Below are positions 61,892 through 64,000 of a stretch of DNA of 64,000 nt, piece by piece. The stretch comes from Desulfovibrionaceae bacterium (GTDB taxonomy: Bacteria > Desulfobacterota > Desulfovibrionia > Desulfovibrionales > Desulfovibrionaceae): contig JAFLSV010000005.1 of assembly GCA_022510785.1 (NCBI GenBank), positions 1-64,000 on the forward strand, given 5' to 3'. The position numbers were made by a program, and so were the translations under genes. How positions within the stretch are numbered: the first letter of the stretch is position 1; each line of letters opens with the position of its first letter. The notes beneath the pieces were generated by a model. It was not told the origin of the DNA, did no database searches, and saw only the letters and a list, made by a program, of their open reading frames with translations.

Positions 61892-62065
61892 CTAAGGCTG
61901 GCCTGTGACTGAGGGACGGCGGAAGAACAGGCTTACAAGGAACAGAATCAAGCCTATCACAAAGACAATTTTCGCCGCGGTGGCCGCGGTGCCGGCCAGG
62001 GTTCCGAAGCCCAGCACGGCGGCGATGACGGCGACAATGAGGAAAATGATGGCCCATGTGAACAT
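61892..62065 (-). CDS. DUF1328 small membrane protein (YtjA family)
   Basis: 57 residues, nearly all membrane: [20 protein letters not shown], then [23 protein letters not shown], the two helices with the TAxxAKxxF loop of the YtjA family. GGAGG precedes the start at 62065; a longer frame from 62119 adds a hydrophilic leader that homologues lack. Function unknown in all members; often stress-induced. Confidence 0.85.
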   Translation of the reverse strand: MFTWAIIFLIVAVIAAVLGFGTLAGTAATAAKIVFVIGLILFLVSLFFRRPSVTGQP

Positions 62066-62156
62066 GGCGATACCTCCGGTTTTTTTTACCTGCCTATAGG
62101 ACAGGGAAAGTTCGGGCAAATAGATTCTGAATGAAAATGCTTCGCTTTAAAAAAAC

Positions 62157-64000
62157 TCACGCCGGGGGCAGGAAGAGTTCCACGCTGTGATCCTCACCGT
62201 CGTCCACCAGGGGAATGTCCGGGCCGGCCTGGAGCCGTCCATCCAGGAGCAGGCGGGGGGGCTCGCTGCCCGCGGAGCCTGCCTGAGGGCGGTTCACACG
62301 GGTCACCACGCAGTGATACAGGCTGGAACCGCGCCGGTAGTCCAGCCGGAATTCCGGCCAGTCCCGGGGCATGAGCGGCTCAAGGCGCAGGCGGTCGCCC
62401 CGCACGGACAAGCCCAGCAGAGATTCCAGCATGAGCCGGTACATCCAGCCCGCCGCGCCGGTGTACCAGCTCCAGCCGCCCCGTCCTTCGTGGGGCGCCG
62501 CGGCGTACACGTCAGCGCTCATGACGTAGGGTTCCACCTTGTATGTATGGACAGCTTCGGCGCTGTCGCCGTGGCGCGCGGGGTTGACCATATTCAGCAG
62601 AGCCCAGGCGCGATCCGCGTCGCCGAGGGCGGCAAAGGCCATGATGGCCCACAGGGCGGCATGGGTGTATTGACCGCCGTTTTCGCGCACGCCGGGCACA
62701 TAGCCCCTGATATAGCCCGGGTGCAGGGCGGAACGGTCAAAGGGCGGGCTGAGCAGTTGAATAAGGCCCAGATCGCGCCGGATGAGATGCTCATCCAGAG
62801 CCTTCATGGCCGCGCGCTGCCGCCAGTCCGGAGCGGCCCTGGACAGCACGGCCCAGCTCTGGCTCAGGCTGTCGATGCGGCATTCCTCATTCTGGGCTGA
62901 ACCCAGGGGCGTGCCGTCGTCGAAATAGGCGCGCCGGTACCATTCGCCGTCCCAGCCGTGAACTTCCAGATTTTCGCGCAGGGCGTCGGCTTCGGCGCTG
63001 CAGCGCAGGGCAAAGGCTTCGTCGCCGCGCAGGCGGGCCAGGCCGGCGAAGCGCCGCAGCAAATCGTACTGGAAAAAGCCAAGCCAGACGCTTTCACCCC
63101 GGCCCTGTTCGCCCACCCTGTTCATTCCGTCGTTCCAGTCGCCGCTGCCCATCAGGGGCAGGCCGTGCCCGCCGCGGCGCAGACCATGCTCCACGGCCCG
63201 CACGCAGTGTTGGTAGACGCTTTCGACCAGGGCGGAGGGAATGGGCAGATCGTACAGCGATTCCTGATCCGGGGCCGGGGCCGGCCCCTCGATATAGGGC
63301 ACCTGTTCATCCAGTACGCTCCGGTCGCCGGTGATTTCCACATAACGGCACACCGCCAGGGGCAGCCACAGATAATCGTCCGAGCAGCGGGTGCGCACGC
63401 CCCGGTTCACGGGCGGATGCCACCAGTGCTGCACGTCGCCCTGGGGAAACTGGTGCCCCGCGCAGAGCAGCAAATGGGCGCGGGCGGCATCGGGCAAAGC
63501 GTAGATCATGGCCATGGAGTCCTGCAGCTGGTCGCGGAAGCCGATGGCTCCGCCGGACTGGTAGTATCCGCTGCGCGCCCAGAAACGGCAGGCGATGACC
63601 TGATAGAGCAGCCAGCCATTGGCCAGCACGTCGAAGGCCGGATCCGGGGTGGATACGGACAGCGAGCCTAGGATGGCATGCCAGCTGTCGCGCACTTCGC
63701 TCAGAGCCCCGGCGGCGGCCTCCGGGTCGCGATAGCGCTGCGCCAGCCGGGCGGCTTCCTCAACGCTCCGGGCCGCGCCCAGCAGAAAGACCACAGGGCG
63801 GCTTTCGTCCTGCCCCACATCAAGCACGATCTGGATGGCGGCACAGGGGTCAAGGCCCGGCCCCGCGCGGCCGGAAAGACAGGTGCGGCTCAGGGCAGCC
63901 GGAGCGCTCAGGTCGCGGTTGCGGCCGATGAATTCCCGGCGGTCGCAGGTGAAGCTGCGTTCCTGGCCGGCCGCATCAAAAAAGGCCGTGCGGCCGGGGA
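62157..64000 (-). CDS. GH94-type glycan phosphorylase/cyclic beta-glucan synthase-like protein, C-terminal part
   Basis: The frame is open from the stop at 62157 to the window edge, so about 614 C-terminal residues are visible and the start lies outside. Features are those of GH94: DRREFIGRNRDL in the beta-sandwich at the visible N-terminus, the barrel with SGYYQSGGAIGFRDQLQDSM, the catalytic-acid motif GSGDWNDGMNRVG, and VKGYVPGVRENGGQYTH-like YVPGVRENGGQYTH. This module ends NdvB-type cyclic beta-1,2-glucan synthases and also occurs in cellobiose/chitobiose phosphorylases. Which one applies depends on the missing N-terminal part. Confidence 0.82.
   Translation of the reverse strand, partial: PGRTAFFDAAGQERSFTCDRREFIGRNRDLSAPAALSRTCLSGRAGPGLDPCAAIQIVLDVGQDESRPVVFLLGAARSVEEAARLAQRYRDPEAAAGALSEVRDSWHAILGSLSVSTPDPAFDVLANGWLLYQVIACRFWARSGYYQSGGAIGFRDQLQDSMAMIYALPDAARAHLLLCAGHQFPQGDVQHWWHPPVNRGVRTRCSDDYLWLPLAVCRYVEITGDRSVLDEQVPYIEGPAPAPDQESLYDLPIPSALVESVYQHCVRAVEHGLRRGGHGLPLMGSGDWNDGMNRVGEQGRGESVWLGFFQYDLLRRFAGLARLRGDEAFALRCSAEADALRENLEVHGWDGEWYRRAYFDDGTPLGSAQNEECRIDSLSQSWAVLSRAAPDWRQRAAMKALDEHLIRRDLGLIQLLSPPFDRSALHPGYIRGYVPGVRENGGQYTHAALWAIMAFAALGDADRAWALLNMVNPARHGDSAEAVHTYKVEPYVMSADVYAAAPHEGRGGWSWYTGAAGWMYRLMLESLLGLSVRGDRLRLEPLMPRDWPEFRLDYRRGSSLYHCVVTRVNRPQAGSAGSEPPRLLLDGRLQAGPDIPLVDDGEDHSVELFLPPA

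Noticed and set aside
1-64000. tRNA genes, CRISPR arrays or insertion sequences
   Set aside because: No T-loop GTTCGANTC-type sequence with a fitting cloverleaf, no regularly spaced repeats and no transposase were recognised by eye; a tRNAscan or repeat search could still find a missed one.

Overview
The window is GC-rich, densely packed bacterial chromosome. Its gene content points to a strictly anaerobic sulfate-reducing deltaproteobacterium of the Desulfovibrio type: a complete hdrCBA-flx operon, the LL-diaminopimelate aminotransferase lysine route, a type III glutamine synthetase, a split glutamate synthase with iron-sulfur clusters, a truB-rpsO-pnp cluster, and heavy use of sigma-54 activators (three in 64 kb). 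The assignment is an inference from content; no rRNA or tRNA is present to anchor it. I saw no insertion sequence, prophage, CRISPR array or tRNA gene.

Layout. 0-4 kb: truB, rpsO and pnp with structured leaders and terminators. 4-14 kb: nitrogen and lysine block, with glutamine synthetase III on the minus strand behind a good sigma-54 promoter, then dapL, dapF, three glutamate synthase genes and a GAF-type sigma-54 activator in one tightly spaced run. 14-30 kb: housekeeping (rdgB, rimO, a multi-domain lipoprotein, folD, ftsK, efp, aroQ, engB, a UvrD/PcrA helicase, thiL) and a ZraSR-like two-component pair. 30-37.3 kb: an accessory cluster made of a BCCT carrier, an alkaline-phosphatase-superfamily enzyme, a small protein resembling only the tail of such enzymes, a PAS/sigma-54 activator and an EamA exporter. 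37-50 kb: methyltransferase, xerC, dprA, cpoB-like lipoprotein, Kef-type antiporter, TauE-type permease, dnaJ, rpoZ, RNase R, lpxK and a Bax-inhibitor-1 membrane protein. 51-58 kb: hdrC-hdrB-hdrA-flxDC-flxB-flxA. 58-64 kb: PfkB kinase, cutA, nth, a UDP-glucuronate-epimerase-like gene, a small membrane protein and the C-terminal part of a GH94 protein that leaves the window.

How the genes work together. Glutamine synthetase and glutamate synthase form the ammonium assimilation cycle; glutamate is the amino donor for DapL, which may explain dapL-dapF lying directly upstream of the glutamate synthase genes. The Hdr-Flx operon should oxidise NADH and split electrons by flavin-based bifurcation between ferredoxin and a disulfide acceptor.

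The most unusual region is 30-37.3 kb. Two divergent sigma-54-type promoters (31677-31692 minus, 32011-32026 plus) flank an AT-rich region with repeated TGTCG half-sites, and the adjacent PAS/AAA+ activator is the obvious candidate regulator. Together they look like an inducible uptake and hydrolysis system for an unidentified, perhaps quaternary-amine or phospho/sulfo-ester, compound. Other notable points are a fused FlxD-FlxC polypeptide, an ftsK gene whose best-placed start codon is ACG, and an intrinsic terminator ending at the lpxK start codon.
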